A program made the translations under genes and the position numbers. The notes under the pieces are model-generated. The model was not told the DNA's origin and searched no databases. It worked only from the letters and a program-made list of their open reading frames with translations. Shown here in pieces: positions 25,293 to 37,138 of a DNA stretch of 64,000 bases; position 1 is the first letter of the stretch; each line of letters starts with the position of its first letter. The stretch lies in assembly GCA_022496185.1 (NCBI GenBank), contig WTXG01000006.1, positions 372,001 through 436,000 of the forward strand, in the 5' to 3' direction. The DNA is from Multifurca ochricompacta. Lineage: Eukaryota; Basidiomycota; Agaricomycetes; Russulales; Russulaceae.

Positions 25293-27548
25293 TGGGGGGA
25301 GCGGATGAGACTCTGGAAACGGCAGAAGCTCCTCTATTTAACCCCCTCTCGCCGCAGTACTTGCTTTCAGTTCAGGAATCTCGAATACGCTATGTCATAC
25401 TGCGCCCAGTTTGCCATTCAAAGTCACTCAGTCTGGGGACGCTGGGTAAACACTGCGCCACTGCGGCGCTTGATTCTAGCCATTATGCTGCCTTTCGCTT
25501 TTAGTTTACGTGGGATTCTGTAAGTAGGTTCGCCGTACGTTGCCCTTGTCAATGTAGAGAATGCTGAAGCTTTTTTGTGCTAGTGTTTTTCCGAACTGTT
25601 GCAGTCATATATCTTATGCCTTTCTCCAACAAGGTGTTGGGTGCCTCAGTCGTTCATTCACTTTATCTGTCTTTCTGTGGTAGGACAAGCCGACCAACTT
25701 CGGTAGGCCCGCCGCTCCCCGAACACGTTCGGATCTGGGTGCCGATTCTCGTCCCTTGAGCTGGTGTAGATCATCAGACCGTTTCCTAAACAGACAAGCT
25801 CACCGAGTGCAGCTGGTGCTTCGTTTAAGTTTTTCGATCAACGGATCATGTCCTGCTGCAAAGATCCACTTCCTACCGAGGTGTGTGCACTCGGAACCGT
25901 AGATAAGCAAAACCAACATAAAAGGTTGGTCAGCTATTTATAATGCTCGTTGCCCCATCAAGCATCGTTCCTGAAAATCCAGCGAGATGCCTTTTAACGT
26001 AATCCCGTCCATCAAGGTGCGCATTGGTTGCACATCCTAAATTTTCCTGTATCACCCTCGAGGGAAAGCGCATCCTTTACACTTTACGTGCCGTGGCTCA
26101 GGTTCTCCGGCTCATCCCGTCCATGTTCCGCCCAGTCATGTACCAATTTCCAATGAGACCCAAGTCGTGTTGTGTCGTGACACAAATAGCCCCAGGTAAT
26201 GTGGTCAGTGAAATCGCCGCGACAATAAATACCCTCAGCGCCCTCGAGAAGCTGTTGAGCCTTCTCTTAGAGTTGGAGATTAGTATTACTGAGTTTCCAG
26301 TCCGCTCTAGCTGCGGCCACGGAACAAATTCATCATGATCTTGGGGTTTGCCCTTGTTCTCCTGTCCAAACTCGCTTACGCACTGACAATATTGCAAGTC
26401 GCAAACATTCCATCGAACCACTGTACAATTTGCACATCGCACACACTGACTCTCTGCTTGATGTACAACTTAAGGTAGCACCTACGTCTTATAGACGTTT
26501 GTGAACTAATACTATAGAACACTTGTCCATCTGACGCGCCGTGGGTTCCCTTGAGGAACATAATGCATATATTCGCTTGAAGAAAAGTCGAAAGCGAAGC
26601 TTGATCAATTCGAGAGGCTCATTTATTCTGAAGCATGCTTGAAGCATGCGCAATATTCAGGGAGACGGATATCTATCGTGTGATGATCCTGACTGTGCCC
26701 ACGCCTCCCCCTCCCCCTCTCTGACTTAGCGCATGTATGACAAACACACAGTCGTTTGTAACATCCAGGCTGAGAAACAGAATTACAACACTGCCAGCAT
26801 GCCGCGCACATTCAGCTGAAATACTGCGCCGACTCGGACACCCGTGAAGCACTACCCCTTGGAGTGACATTGAATTTGCATCTCTGCCGGAAGCTGCCAT
26901 TCTAGCCCCGCACAACCAGAACCAGTCGCATGACCCAGCGAGACCTTCCTGGATAAGCCGAGCGTAGGGATACCTGAGCTAAAGGTTCTTCGACACCTTG
27001 GCCGGAGGCTGGTAGATCGCTCTTTCAAGCGTGGTCTACCTGCGGCTCTATCCTTTCACACCTATCATATACACGGGCGATTCTGCAGTTCTGTGATCTC
27101 AATATCTATCCAGAACCTTTCACTGGGGGCGCACACTGGCCGAAGCTTCCCGAGCCGTGTGTCGCCTTATCCATCAATAATTATGGGTTTCGTATGTCTG
27201 ATGAGCGCATTTATGTGCAACGTGGTTAGCGCGCGGCATCCGCGAGGCCGTGTCGGCGAAGCACGCTACTACTTGGCACCAACGATGGTGGGCATGCTGA
27301 CCAAAAGCACTTTCGGCGCTCGATATGTTGACTTAGGGGAGTAGTTAGTTCACACAAGTACGAACACTTTGGTGAAAAGTCGTTCCAAATGATTCACAAA
27401 CGGTGTTCCCGGAACGTTCGTTCCGTCACATTCATCCATCCGAAACCTGCCTGTGGGCGCCTGGTTACCTCGAGGCTGGCTTGCGGGGCTGTCGTATCCA
27501 TATACATTCCAGCTACAGTCAACTCCTACCAACCCCAGTCTAGATACT
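25293..27548. other. Gene-poor 2.3-kb region
   Basis: This is the downstream flank of LIS1 and the upstream flank of the RING gene. Short frames exist on both strands but none reads as a protein family. No RNA gene or repeat was identified. Confidence 0.4.
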
Positions 27549-29986
27549 ATGCCCGTCTGTCCCCACCCCCCGTGCCCTTGTGGCCACAAGAATGTGCCCG
27601 CCGAGGTGCTCATCAACCACGTCCAGTCTTCCCGGTGGGCTGCTCTGTATTTCTGCGGGATCTGTAGATGCGTCTGCCGGAGCGAAGCAGTCCTCATATT
27701 TGTTGGCGCTTTCTCTGCATCTCTGGGTATCATCATCCTAACTGGTGTCGTCGCAGCATAAGCAGAAGGTCCACAAGATGGCTTTTCTGCGGTCCCGTCG
27801 CAACAACCTCAGGCAACTTCATCGACTCCTTGTACATGCCACACCTGCGATAGGGTATACTCCAGTGCGAGTGCACTTGAGCAGCACTATCGTGATTTTC
27901 CCGTTCATCCGAAATGTGCGCGTTGCAATATCGGGTTCGCAAATAATGCCGCAATACAGGCTGTGAGACCTTGCTGTGTCCTCCATGATTTATTCGTGTA
28001 AATTAACATTCACTGAAGCACGTGGTTTCGGTCCATCGTCCAATAACTTGCAGTGCCTGTAACGGCCTGCAGGTTTACCAGGAGGATGTGGCTCATCATT
28101 ACAAGACATCTCCCAAGCATCCATCGTGCACAGTCTGTGACAGCGGATTTGAGAACAAAGAGTCCTTTGACGAGGTGCGCCTGGAAATCTCGTCTTTCGA
28201 ATGCTTCCCGCAAGCAAAGCTGACGTTGCTACTTATCTGGCGAACTGTAGCACATGAGCACTAGGCATCCTGAGTTCAGGTGTCGAACCTGTAATATCTG
28301 CTTCGTATCGACAGCCCTTTTGGAAGCTCACTATCAAGAGTCTCCGAAGCACCCCCGTTGCCCCGAGTGTCAGTTGTCCTTCGAGGACAACTTGGCGTTG
28401 ATTAAGGTATACTTATCTATTTCTCCGGTTTCAATTCCCCTTGAACTCAGCATTACAGCATGTGATTGCGATATTCAACCCTCTCATAAAAGAGTCTGGA
28501 AGACTGATTCTGAAGACTTCGCAGATGAGCTTACACGATGCGTTCTCTGACGCAAGCATTGTTTCCCGTGCGAGCAGAAGCCCATCCATTGCACGCTCCG
28601 TTAGGAACGCCTCAATTAAGGCTTTAACGCCAACCCGATCCGTTGCATCTCCAATTCCTTTTTTGCAGAGCCACTTTTCGGTGCCGCCAACTATTGTCAG
28701 CCATGGAGTCTCTTCGGGCGTACGTGTGCGATCATTGTATAATATCTAGGTTTGACTTCAAGTTCTCTGCAGAGGGATATCCCAGAGGGGATTCTTTCAG
28801 CGTCCTCTCGCTCGTCCACAGCAAGCATCAGCTCCCCATCCCTGATCTCCAGGGTCCCCAGTATTTCTGATCACAATCTCGACCTTGAACTGCTTGAAGG
28901 GCGTGCAGAGACAATCTCCAACCTGGAGTCGGTACATCAGGGCATGACTACCCCCCCTCGGCGTTCGACGTCTTTGTCAGCTTCTAGCTCACACTCAACA
29001 CGTTCCATCGTCGCAGCGTGAGTCAATGCCAGTTGTCTTGGCTTTGACCTATAGTTAGCGCAGCGCCTCCTATAGATCCGAAACCGACTCGCCTGTGTCC
29101 GCCGCACTAAGTATCTTCGGAAGAGCGCCGTCCATCACCTCCATTCCACAAGCACAAGCTCCATCGACAGTGTTATTTTCCAGTGTGGCCGTTCCACGTT
29201 CTGTTGACCTTGGGGAGGCTTCCTCCACTAAAGGAAGCCTAGCCGAAACTGCCCGTAGCCGCGCCTCATCTTTTATGTCTACTTCCATCGATCGCCGGAA
29301 GGGCGGTCCACAGAGCAACCCTGGGGCTGCTTCACCCTCCCTCTCAACTAAGACAGCCTCACCACCACCAAACCACGTTGTATTTCCCTCCCCTGGTCAG
29401 CGTGAACGCTTCAGAATGTAAGCCATCGTCACCCCTCGTCGAGCCTCATTGTTGTTAACATTGCACAAGAGCACCTGCAAATAATACCCCGCGTGCTGAC
29501 TCACTCCCGAAGTCCCATGACTCTGAACGGTTCCATTCCCCAGAACCAGGTAAGTAAATGTATTTGAGTAGGTAGTCCGCCCTTCCCTGAGCAAAAAATC
29601 CAAGAACTACCACGCCGGCTTTCTCCCATAGAGAAAGTATCCAAGGTTGAGCGCCAGCCGGTGGAGAAACCGCTTCCTTCGCCCACGCCTGTAGTTGAGG
29701 CTTCTTGTCCGGACACTCAACTTCGGCCTGATCTTGCACATGGAGAGAGGCTTGTTTCATATGTCTACTGCAGGCTGTGTCGAAGAGACCCTTGTCGTCA
29801 GCCAGCGGCAACCATGTGCGGACATATTTTCTGCCACCAGTACGTTCTTGACGTCCATCCACTTCATAATCTTCGTTGAATCAAGGGCTTAGATGCATCT
29901 CATCGGAAGTTATCAAAACGTCGCGATGCCCAGTATGCGAGGCACCAACGTTGCTGTATTCCATATTCCGACTCCACTTCGCCTGA
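27549..29986 (+). CDS. C2H2-like/RING-finger protein, putative E3 ligase
   Basis: Three zinc-finger-like units share a pattern: Cx2C, a spacer, a His pair, then a second Cx2C. They are CHTCDRVYSSASALEQHYRDFPVHPKC, CSACNGLQVYQEDVAHHY with HPSCTVC, and FRCRTCNICFVSTALLEAHY with HPRCPEC. A Ser-rich linker of about 350 residues follows (28540-29640). The C-terminus is a C3HC4 RING: YVYCRLCRRDPCRQPAATMCGHIFCHQ, then after an intron CISSEVI and RCPVCEAPTLL, with TGA at 29984-29986. RING domains usually recruit E2 enzymes, so a ubiquitin ligase role is likely but inferred. The first exon (ATG 27549, MPVCPHPPCPCGHKN) and its splice to AEGPQDGFSAVPSQQ are tentative. Related multi-finger/RING proteins occur in mushrooms but are uncharacterised. 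SWC5 starts 149 bp downstream. Confidence 0.72.
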
Positions 29987-30134
29987 TGCACGGTTTCTCG
30001 AGTTTGGTTGAGCAAAGCAGCGGGGCGGTTGTTGTGATTGATCATTGTTCTGATTCCGCCTCGGTCGTTTTGTAATTAGTTAGCCACATCGCCAATAAAT
30101 GATATTACATAATCCTCTTGGTCTTTGACACCTC

Positions 30135-31043
30135 ATGCCTACCCTTGCTAGTACCTCAATTCATCACGAGTCCGACTCTGAAGAAGACTCAGACTACGTC
30201 CCAGAAGGTGAAGACCATGGTATGATTTACTACTGAGCCTACTTTGTGGGTTTTGAAGGGTTTGAATCAACTTCCAGACGACTCTACCGGTGAGCGTGAC
30301 ACAAAGCGTCCTCGCGTTGAGGGCACACAGGAATCTCCTGAGGATTCGGCTGCAGCCAAAAAGTACGGCGTACCTCTCATTATGAGGAAAGCCTTCTGAC
30401 AGTCGTAGTGAAAGGCTGGCATTGTGGGCCAAGTTCCAAGACTCACTCATCACGCCCCCTGCAACACTTGAAAGTGGGTCCAAGCGAATGGTTAAAATAG
30501 AGAAACGCCATCGTTTTGCGGGAGAAGATGTCGTGTGAGCGTTCCCGCCGTCTGTTAATTATCCTGATTGATTTTTGTGAGCGCAACGACAGTGAGATAG
30601 TGGAGGTTTTCGAGGACTCAGAAGACGCCAAGAAATGGCCTACCTGGAATCCACCTGAGTCTTTAGACGCGACAGCGACGTCGAACGATAGCTCCAGCAT
30701 GCCCACGCCCCCCACAACCGAGTTACCCTCCATGCCGTCATCTTCCGTAGCAATTACGCAACCTGTAGCCAAGCGACTCAGCCGACGCAAGCCGAAAGTG
30801 CAGCTGGCTGAACCTCCGTCCGCAGACTCACGGAAAGGGAAAAAGCTCACAACTCTGGAGAAGTCTACGCTTGACTGGAAAGCACACATTAATACGTCCG
30901 GTGAATCCGAGCTTGTCGCTGAACTTGAGGCAAACAGGCGAGGTGGCGGGTATTTGGAAAAGGTTGAATTTTTACAACGCGTCGGTGATCGCAAAAACCA
31001 GGCGCTCGAAGCGAATAAAGACCACAAGCGGCGTAGAGAGTGA
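30135..31043 (+). CDS. SWC5: SWR1-complex subunit Swc5 (BCNT domain)
   Basis: Swc5 helps the SWR1 remodeller exchange H2A for H2A.Z in nucleosomes. ATG 30135 begins MPTLASTSIHHESDSEEDSDYVPEGED, the acidic DEF/Y-type N-terminus expected to contact H2A-H2B. Next comes KRPRVEGTQES, a helix NRSERLALWAKFQDSLI, and a linker with SRRKPKVQLAE. The diagnostic C-terminal BCNT domain reads KLTTLEKSTLDWKAHI, ELEANRRGGGYLEKVEFLQRV and ALEANKDHKRRRE to TGA 31043. Three short introns preserve the frame, so the gene looks complete. It lies head-to-tail behind the RING gene with a 149-bp gap that must hold both terminator and promoter. Confidence 0.93.
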
Positions 31044-31690
31044 CATTTCCCCTAAGACGCGTTTACCCTATCTGGTCCGGCTGGCGAACTCTGATATTAT
31101 CTCCCAACTAGTTCTTTTTTTTTTTTTTAATTCGCCTATACAATTCGGTTACTCTAGTTTGTCTTAGCTGCCGACGGTACCAAGGATTGTGCTGGTCGGT
31201 CAACGACGTACTATGGGACAGTGTAGCTACGCTGACGGCTTGCCTATATGTTCACTCTCACGAGAGTCAAGTAGCGCGGTCACTAGGCCCATGTTGATAA
31301 ATCTAGTGGGATAGGTATGTGGTGAGGTCTCGTCTTAACGCAGAAGTAAGCAATGACTGGATGGGTCGAAAATCGTGCACTTAGACCTACGAAGGTCTTA
31401 ATTCTTCAGTGCACGGCTTGCTCAATACGACCAAAACTCTGCTCGCCAGTCTCTCACCTCAGCTAAGCTGTGAACGTAAATATAAAGAACTGGAGTGCAA
31501 TATATGCGTCGATACATACATATGACGCCAATACCTCCACTTGCGTCGGTCTACTGGCCACGATTGGAGGTTAAACAGACCAGCTAGCAGCTTCACAAGC
31601 AGATTTGGTGCGAGCGAACAATGGAATATTGAGTGGCAGACATATATACATGCGTAATTGATGGTCTGAGCACCAGATGATCAAAAATGA
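31044..31690. other. Convergent intergenic region, no gene seen
   Basis: This stretch is between SWC5 and the first chitinase, which is on the opposite strand. A T11 run lies near 31117-31127, suited to a 3' end. Nothing else is recognised. Confidence 0.4.
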
Positions 31691-33289
31691 TTAGCGAATG
31701 GCACCAGCAGCAGAGCTGATGGCATTGAGCAAGATGTTACTGCGCGAATCTCCACCAGCCTGCCACATTGAGAACCCAGCGAGCCCCGCATCCCTAATAT
31801 AATGGCCCTTGGCAGCTGTTTGAGAAGATCTAAGTCAACACATACTTGGACAAGACCAGGTAGCGTACCGAATGAGGAGGCATCATCATAGGATACCATG
31901 ACATGCGACTTGGGATTATAGATGAAAGGCTGGAGTTTGAGGCTCAGTGGATCGATTGCTCATGGATGTTTGCTGATCACGCACCGTCTGGCTACACTGA
32001 TCGAATGTGTAGTCGATTCCTTTGGCCGGGGTACCCTTCTCGGTGAGGAACCCACCGTCTATTAAGCCCCAGAAGTTGAAAACGCCACCAACAACGTTTG
32101 GATTCCCACACACATCAACACCGCCTGCAGTAGAATCCCATTTGTCTCCGGCGGGTTGCTTAGATCTATCGAAGGGAACGTAGGGTTTGAGTTTTCCTGA
32201 CGTGTCGTAGGCGTCCTTCGGGTCTACACGATAAGAACTTCCGTATGCAGGGACGCCAAGAATAATCTGATTCGCTGGAAAACCAGCGTTGGTCCAAGCC
32301 TTGACGGCCGACTTTGCTGAGCCTTGAGGAGAGGGGGCACAAGAATCATCCAAGGGTGCATTAGGCCCGACAGACGGTTCCCAAGAACCCCAAACATCAT
32401 AGTTCATAACATCTGGGCCGTGCGATCAGTCAAAGCCGGGAGAAGATGAAGGTAATGAAGGGAGACAAACCGATATAGTTGAGGACCTTTGCAAAGCCGG
32501 AGACATCTGACAATGGCGAACCGTCAGGGCCGACGAAGGGTGTAATCGCGACTGCAGCAGATAGAATAAGATTTTTTGCTCCTTTCTGGTTTCGAAGCGT
32601 TTGCAAGAATGTAAGGAAGTTAGTGCTGTCATCCGCGGATATGAAGTTGCAACCAATTCCTTGCTTATTGGGATGTTCCCAACTAAGGTTCAAATGAGAA
32701 AAATTTGGCGCTGCGAAACTAAAAGATATAACTCACTCGAACTCAATTCCATTTAGATTGTATCGCGAGATAACTCTCATGATCGCTTGAGCAAAGGCAG
32801 TGCGGTTCGCCTGCGTGGCCACCGCAGAGGAGAAATATCGTGAGCCTGTCCAACCTCCAATAGACAGGATAGCATTGACATGCTGAAAACATGTGAGTTA
32901 TAAGAGAAGCCACAGAAGCTCATCTTACATTATGCTTAGCAGTAGCCACGAATTGGGGAAGTAAACTCTCGTCAGACGACGAAAGGCCAATAGTGTTTAC
33001 ATCCGGCGTAGTTGTTCTAAAGAGGACTCGTAACAAATCTTACAGTCCACAAAATCAGCACTCACGCGAAGGCGTACATAACCGAGGTGTACTTGGACCA
33101 GTTAACATCTTGTAGGGTGAACTCGTCGCTATGCCATGCACCATACCATGTTACAGCCACGGGGGGGCTCGACACCGAAGACCTCCCAGATACACCACTC
33201 GAGCGTGCAGAGATGGGGGAAAGGCACGAGGGAGCGGCCTGGCTCAGCTGAGTATAGAGGATAAAGTAAAGAGCGAGGAGTGTTTTCAT
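31691..33289 (-). CDS. GH18 chitinase, copy 1
   Basis: A secreted family 18 glycoside hydrolase that cleaves chitin in walls or prey. ATG 33289 gives a signal peptide (MKTLLALYFILYTQLSQAAP). The barrel follows: AVTWYGAWHSDEF, WSKYTSVMYAFA, ILSIGGWTGSRYFSS, the catalytic strand LNGIEFDWEHP (joined across an intron at about 32698-32735), SAAVAITPFVGPDG, DVMNYDVWGSW, IILGVPAYGSSY, and VMVSYDD, AGLAGFSMWQAGGD near the end (TAA 31693-31691). The catalytic Glu and the Asp before it are present, but the first Asp of the DGxxxDxE motif is Asn (AAT). No carbohydrate-binding module is seen. It is the downstream member of a tandem array with copies at 34.4-35.4 and 37.1-38.8 kb on the same strand. Confidence 0.92.
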
Positions 33290-34445
33290 CGAAAAAAAAG
33301 AAAAATAATAGCCTGGGCTACCGGAGTCCCTGTTAAGGTATTTTATATATGCTACTGTATGTCTCAAAGGCACAAGCCGGGCCAGGGGGAGCTAATCAGA
33401 TCTGCAATAAAGGTTGGCGATAGTGGATTGGCGATAGTGGAACGGACGAAACATCTAGCCGTGAGACCAAAAGAAGTCACTGTAAAACAGCGTATCCGAG
33501 GTGGAAGGGGACTAGTACAGGGTGGGATGTCGGTATGTTGTATCAGGCCAGCCAGCTTCTAGGACAATATTAGATTCACCCGAGCTATATGGAGGCTGGT
33601 ACGCGAAACTCGGCGACCTCTTCCCCATGAACGTGAACCAGAAAGTGCAGGACCATAGTGACACAGTATTCGGATTGGAACGAAAATACGTACGTGTAGC
33701 ATAGTTTTGGATTGCTAGCTCACTTTACCCTTGGGACTGGTGAGATTAGAAGCCAAAGCCACTGGCCCAGACATGCGCCGCGTAACAAAAATAGGCTGCA
33801 CTGGGAAGGACTCAGAAACAGACGGTTCGGCCTGCGCGGGTTCAATCTGCCGAAGATGGCAACACGGACTGAGAGTGAGCTGACGGACTCGGTGTCGTTA
33901 CCACTCTTTGGGAAGTTGGGAAGAAAGCCGAGCTGAGCGGATCCACCGCCTGCAGAAACTTCATAACGATCATGTCCTAAGCAGCTAAAAAAACGGTTCA
34001 TACAATTTTGAGCGAGCCTAGAGTCCCGATCACTACACCGCACGCGTACCTGTACAGGTCTCGGAGGCAAGGACATTGACATAGGCGATCACTCAACCAT
34101 TATTAGATGAACTCGAAACCCTAAGCCTTAGGTCGGGGGTGTGTGTGTGGTGGGAGTTCATGTTGAACATCATTTATTGACGGGTGGACCAGCGCTTAAT
34201 GACGTCGTGACATGACCAGCACAAATATCACTGTGCGGAGGAAAACCTTCTCTCTCCCGTACACTTGTCGCACCTCGCAATAACTTAGCCGCGAATGGAG
34301 ACTACACAACACAGAATGACGACCACGCAAGAGCTATAACAACAGGAAATCCGAAAGTCAAAGAAGGAAGGAATGTGCAGTGACATGACTTGCGGGTTCT
34401 GGTCAAATACAAAATCCTGTGTCTAGTAGGCATCGGTTAATAAAC
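33290..34445. other. Intergenic region inside the chitinase array
   Basis: This is the upstream flank of chitinase copy 1. No gene is supported. A GTGTGTGTG run lies near 34140. Frames that read across the 5' end of copy 1 in antisense are shadows. Confidence 0.4.
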
Positions 34446-35390
34446 AACCTTCTGGCTACACTCTTGCATTAACTAAATCCTAGAAGTTGAAGATTCCATC
34501 TGCAACGTTTAAATTCCCGTACATATCAACACCGCCTGCAGTAGAATCCCATTTATCTCCTGCAGGCCGCTTAAATCCATCGAAGGGAGGAGCTATGGGT
34601 TGATATTGCCTGACCCATCGTAGGTATTACTTGGAAGAACTTCCGTATGCTGCAACACCTAGGATGATTCTATTCACTGGAAACCAGCGCGGGTCCAGGT
34701 TTTAACAAGGGGCGTTGCTGAAACTTGAGGAGAGGCAGCGCAAGAATCATCCAAGGGCCCATTTGACCCGGAAGAAGGGGACCAAGAATCCCAAATATCA
34801 TAGTTCATAACCTCTGACACGATCTTCCCCGACTCTCTAACGAAAAAAAAACAAAATCAACTTTAAAACGAACGAACCAGGGGTATTCATTTGGATGAGT
34901 ACACCGGATAGACTTGGAATGAGAAAAAAAAAGTCTGCACTCGAATTGATGCCATCTAGATTGTATTGTTGGGATGACCTTCATGATCGTCTGGGCGAAG
35001 GTGGCGCGATTTCGCTGAGCGACTATGGAGGTTGAGATGTACCGCGAGCCAGTCCGACCTCCCATAGACAAGATAGCATTAACTTGTCGATACGTCTTTG
35101 CGAGCAGTTCTTATAAACTCAGGGATTAGCTTTAGATCCAGTCTGACAACTTAAGGTCGGCATTCAGGGTGGTGGCTCTGGAAAGGACTCGCAACAGATC
35201 CGTTTGAAGAACACTCTACGCACTTACGCGTATTGATAGATAATCGAAATTTGCTTTGCCCAACTGACATCTTTCAGTATGAAGTTGCCACTCTGCCACC
35301 TAGTATACCACAACGTAGCCACAAAGAATTTAAACGCGCTTGTTGAAGACGTAGTAGACGGACCATTCGGATCCACAGAGATGGGAGATT
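34446..35390 (-). pseudogene. Decayed GH18 chitinase copy
   Basis: Large parts align by eye with both intact neighbours. The segments near 34480-34610 (TTGAAGATTCCATCTGCAAC and following) match the DVCGN...FNFWGLI region, 34780-34810 matches MNYDIWDSW, 35035-35065 matches GGRTGSRYIS, and 35280-35330 matches the N-terminal strand. The reading frame is broken in many places, the 3'-terminal exons and the signal-peptide exon are not recognisable, and the catalytic strand reads NLDGINSS instead of NLDGIEFDWE. It has lost function as a chitinase. Its decay contrasts with the intact copies on both sides. Confidence 0.85.
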
Positions 35391-37138
35391 ATCTCTGATC
35401 GGTCAAGCAATAGAAGAAATCATCGTTGCATAGAATAGGACGTAAGAGGCCAAAAGTATTTTTATAGACGTGAACGGAGCAGAGTTTACTCTCTCCCCAT
35501 GGCATATGGTGACCATTGTGGATGTTGAGAGGCGAGTCCAATAACGAGTACCGCGAGCCAGTGGGATTCACAACAAAGATGAGATCGCCAGCCGCGCGCC
35601 AAGAAGAAAGAAACGGGGAGAAGAAGCATTAGCCAGCATGCAAGAGTGATGATTGACCAGTTTCTTGGAGGATCAAGCGAGAAGCCATGTTATTCGAGGG
35701 ATGATTCAGGACCAAAGTGCAGTAGGGAGGTCGTGGCAGGACATATACTCGGCATCGGCAAAAGTTAACGTACGTCATTTCCCCTGTGAAAATTATTCGA
35801 GATCAAATCAGCGAAAATTTGGTGAAACTCGATCATTTATTAAGAGTGCAACGGCGCAACAGCAATAGCGCCTCTTTCCGTTCCGTTGATAGTTTATTCG
35901 AACCGAATGGGCATGATCCCTCAGAGTGCCTAGCTACTACCAAAGCAGACGGTTCCGAAATCCGGTGGTTTCGGGCCCCGAACTTCGCAATAAAAAAAAT
36001 TATTCCGAGCATGCTGCGGTTGGGGTATATCACGCAAAGGCCTATCATGAAACAAGTATTGGAACCAAAGGGGGTCACCCAGGCTATCGGGAACTTTCAT
36101 TCCGTGCTTCGGGAAACTTGCTTCCATTCGCTCTCATCCTCGATTCTATGTCTGCTGCTGCTGCGTACAAGTGTTGGGAAAGTGCCGAAGGTGTCCATGA
36201 AGTGATGCGCAGCCGTTGCACCGCGGCGGCGATGCCCAAACCATCCTCATCCATGCCCCAGGCAGCGAACCTATATAGTGATTTGCTCCTAATACGCCAC
36301 CTAACGACAGGAAGGAAATATGGAAAGGAACGCCTGGCTCAATGGGTGAGATGAATCTTGTCTTGGTTACTCGTCGGGAGTGTCCTTGAAGAAAACATCA
36401 AAGGTGACTGACGAGGAAGTGAGGACACAAGTCATGGACCGTTGGCGCTTAGGCTTTCATAAGTTAAGAATCCGATGGGCAGTTCATCACTATGTGCTAA
36501 CTCTCTGATCACTCTGTGATCAGGACTGGTGGTGGATATCGATGTGAGCTTGGTGTTCTCCGTTCTGTCGGCTCTAGGCATCATCTCGGTTCTGCACTAT
36601 TAACCTGGAGTTTAGTGTGATCTGCAATGGCTTTATAGTTCACTCTTTCCTCGCCTGTATGATGCCATATAATAGACACCCCAGGCCAGGTTCTATTTGC
36701 CGATGGCTAGAATGATTGATGGCACGGGCAAGGATTTGCTAAACACCAAGACACAAATGGTTGACGTGCTCTGTGGGAATCTCGATGACTAGAACGCTCC
36801 AATCCCACCTGTTGGATACGCTGTACTTGCTTTTAAGAACAGCAATGCACAGTCATTCGACCGCAGATTCACATACAAAGCAAAGAATTATTCTACTGCG
36901 GACGACTTCGAAATCTTATGGGAAGACGGGTGAATTTCATCATGATCTCTTAGTCACCCCTCTGCCAGTCTCTGAACCACTATACCTCATCCTGGCGGCA
37001 AGGGTACTTCGCAAGTGACAACGTTCAGCTACGAGGGTGGATCTGATAAAACAATATATTCAAGGTTTATACATATATAATAAAAAGCACGAGCATCGGC
37101 CCATGAATATAACGAATGAAAACCTAAATAGGATTTTT
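35391..37138. other. Intergenic region inside the chitinase array
   Basis: A 1.7-kb gap separates the decayed copy and copy 3. Open frames of up to 142 codons at 35786-36354 lack any recognisable motif, overlap each other and have no supporting context, so no gene is called. Confidence 0.4.

Noticed and set aside
33131..33562. Plus-strand open frame of 143 codons over the 5' end of chitinase copy 1
   Set aside because: It is antisense to the signal-peptide exon of a clear GH18 gene and has no motif.
35786..36354. Two overlapping plus-strand open frames of about 140 codons
   Set aside because: They begin on non-ATG or weak starts, overlap in different frames, contain no motif and lie in the chitinase spacer.
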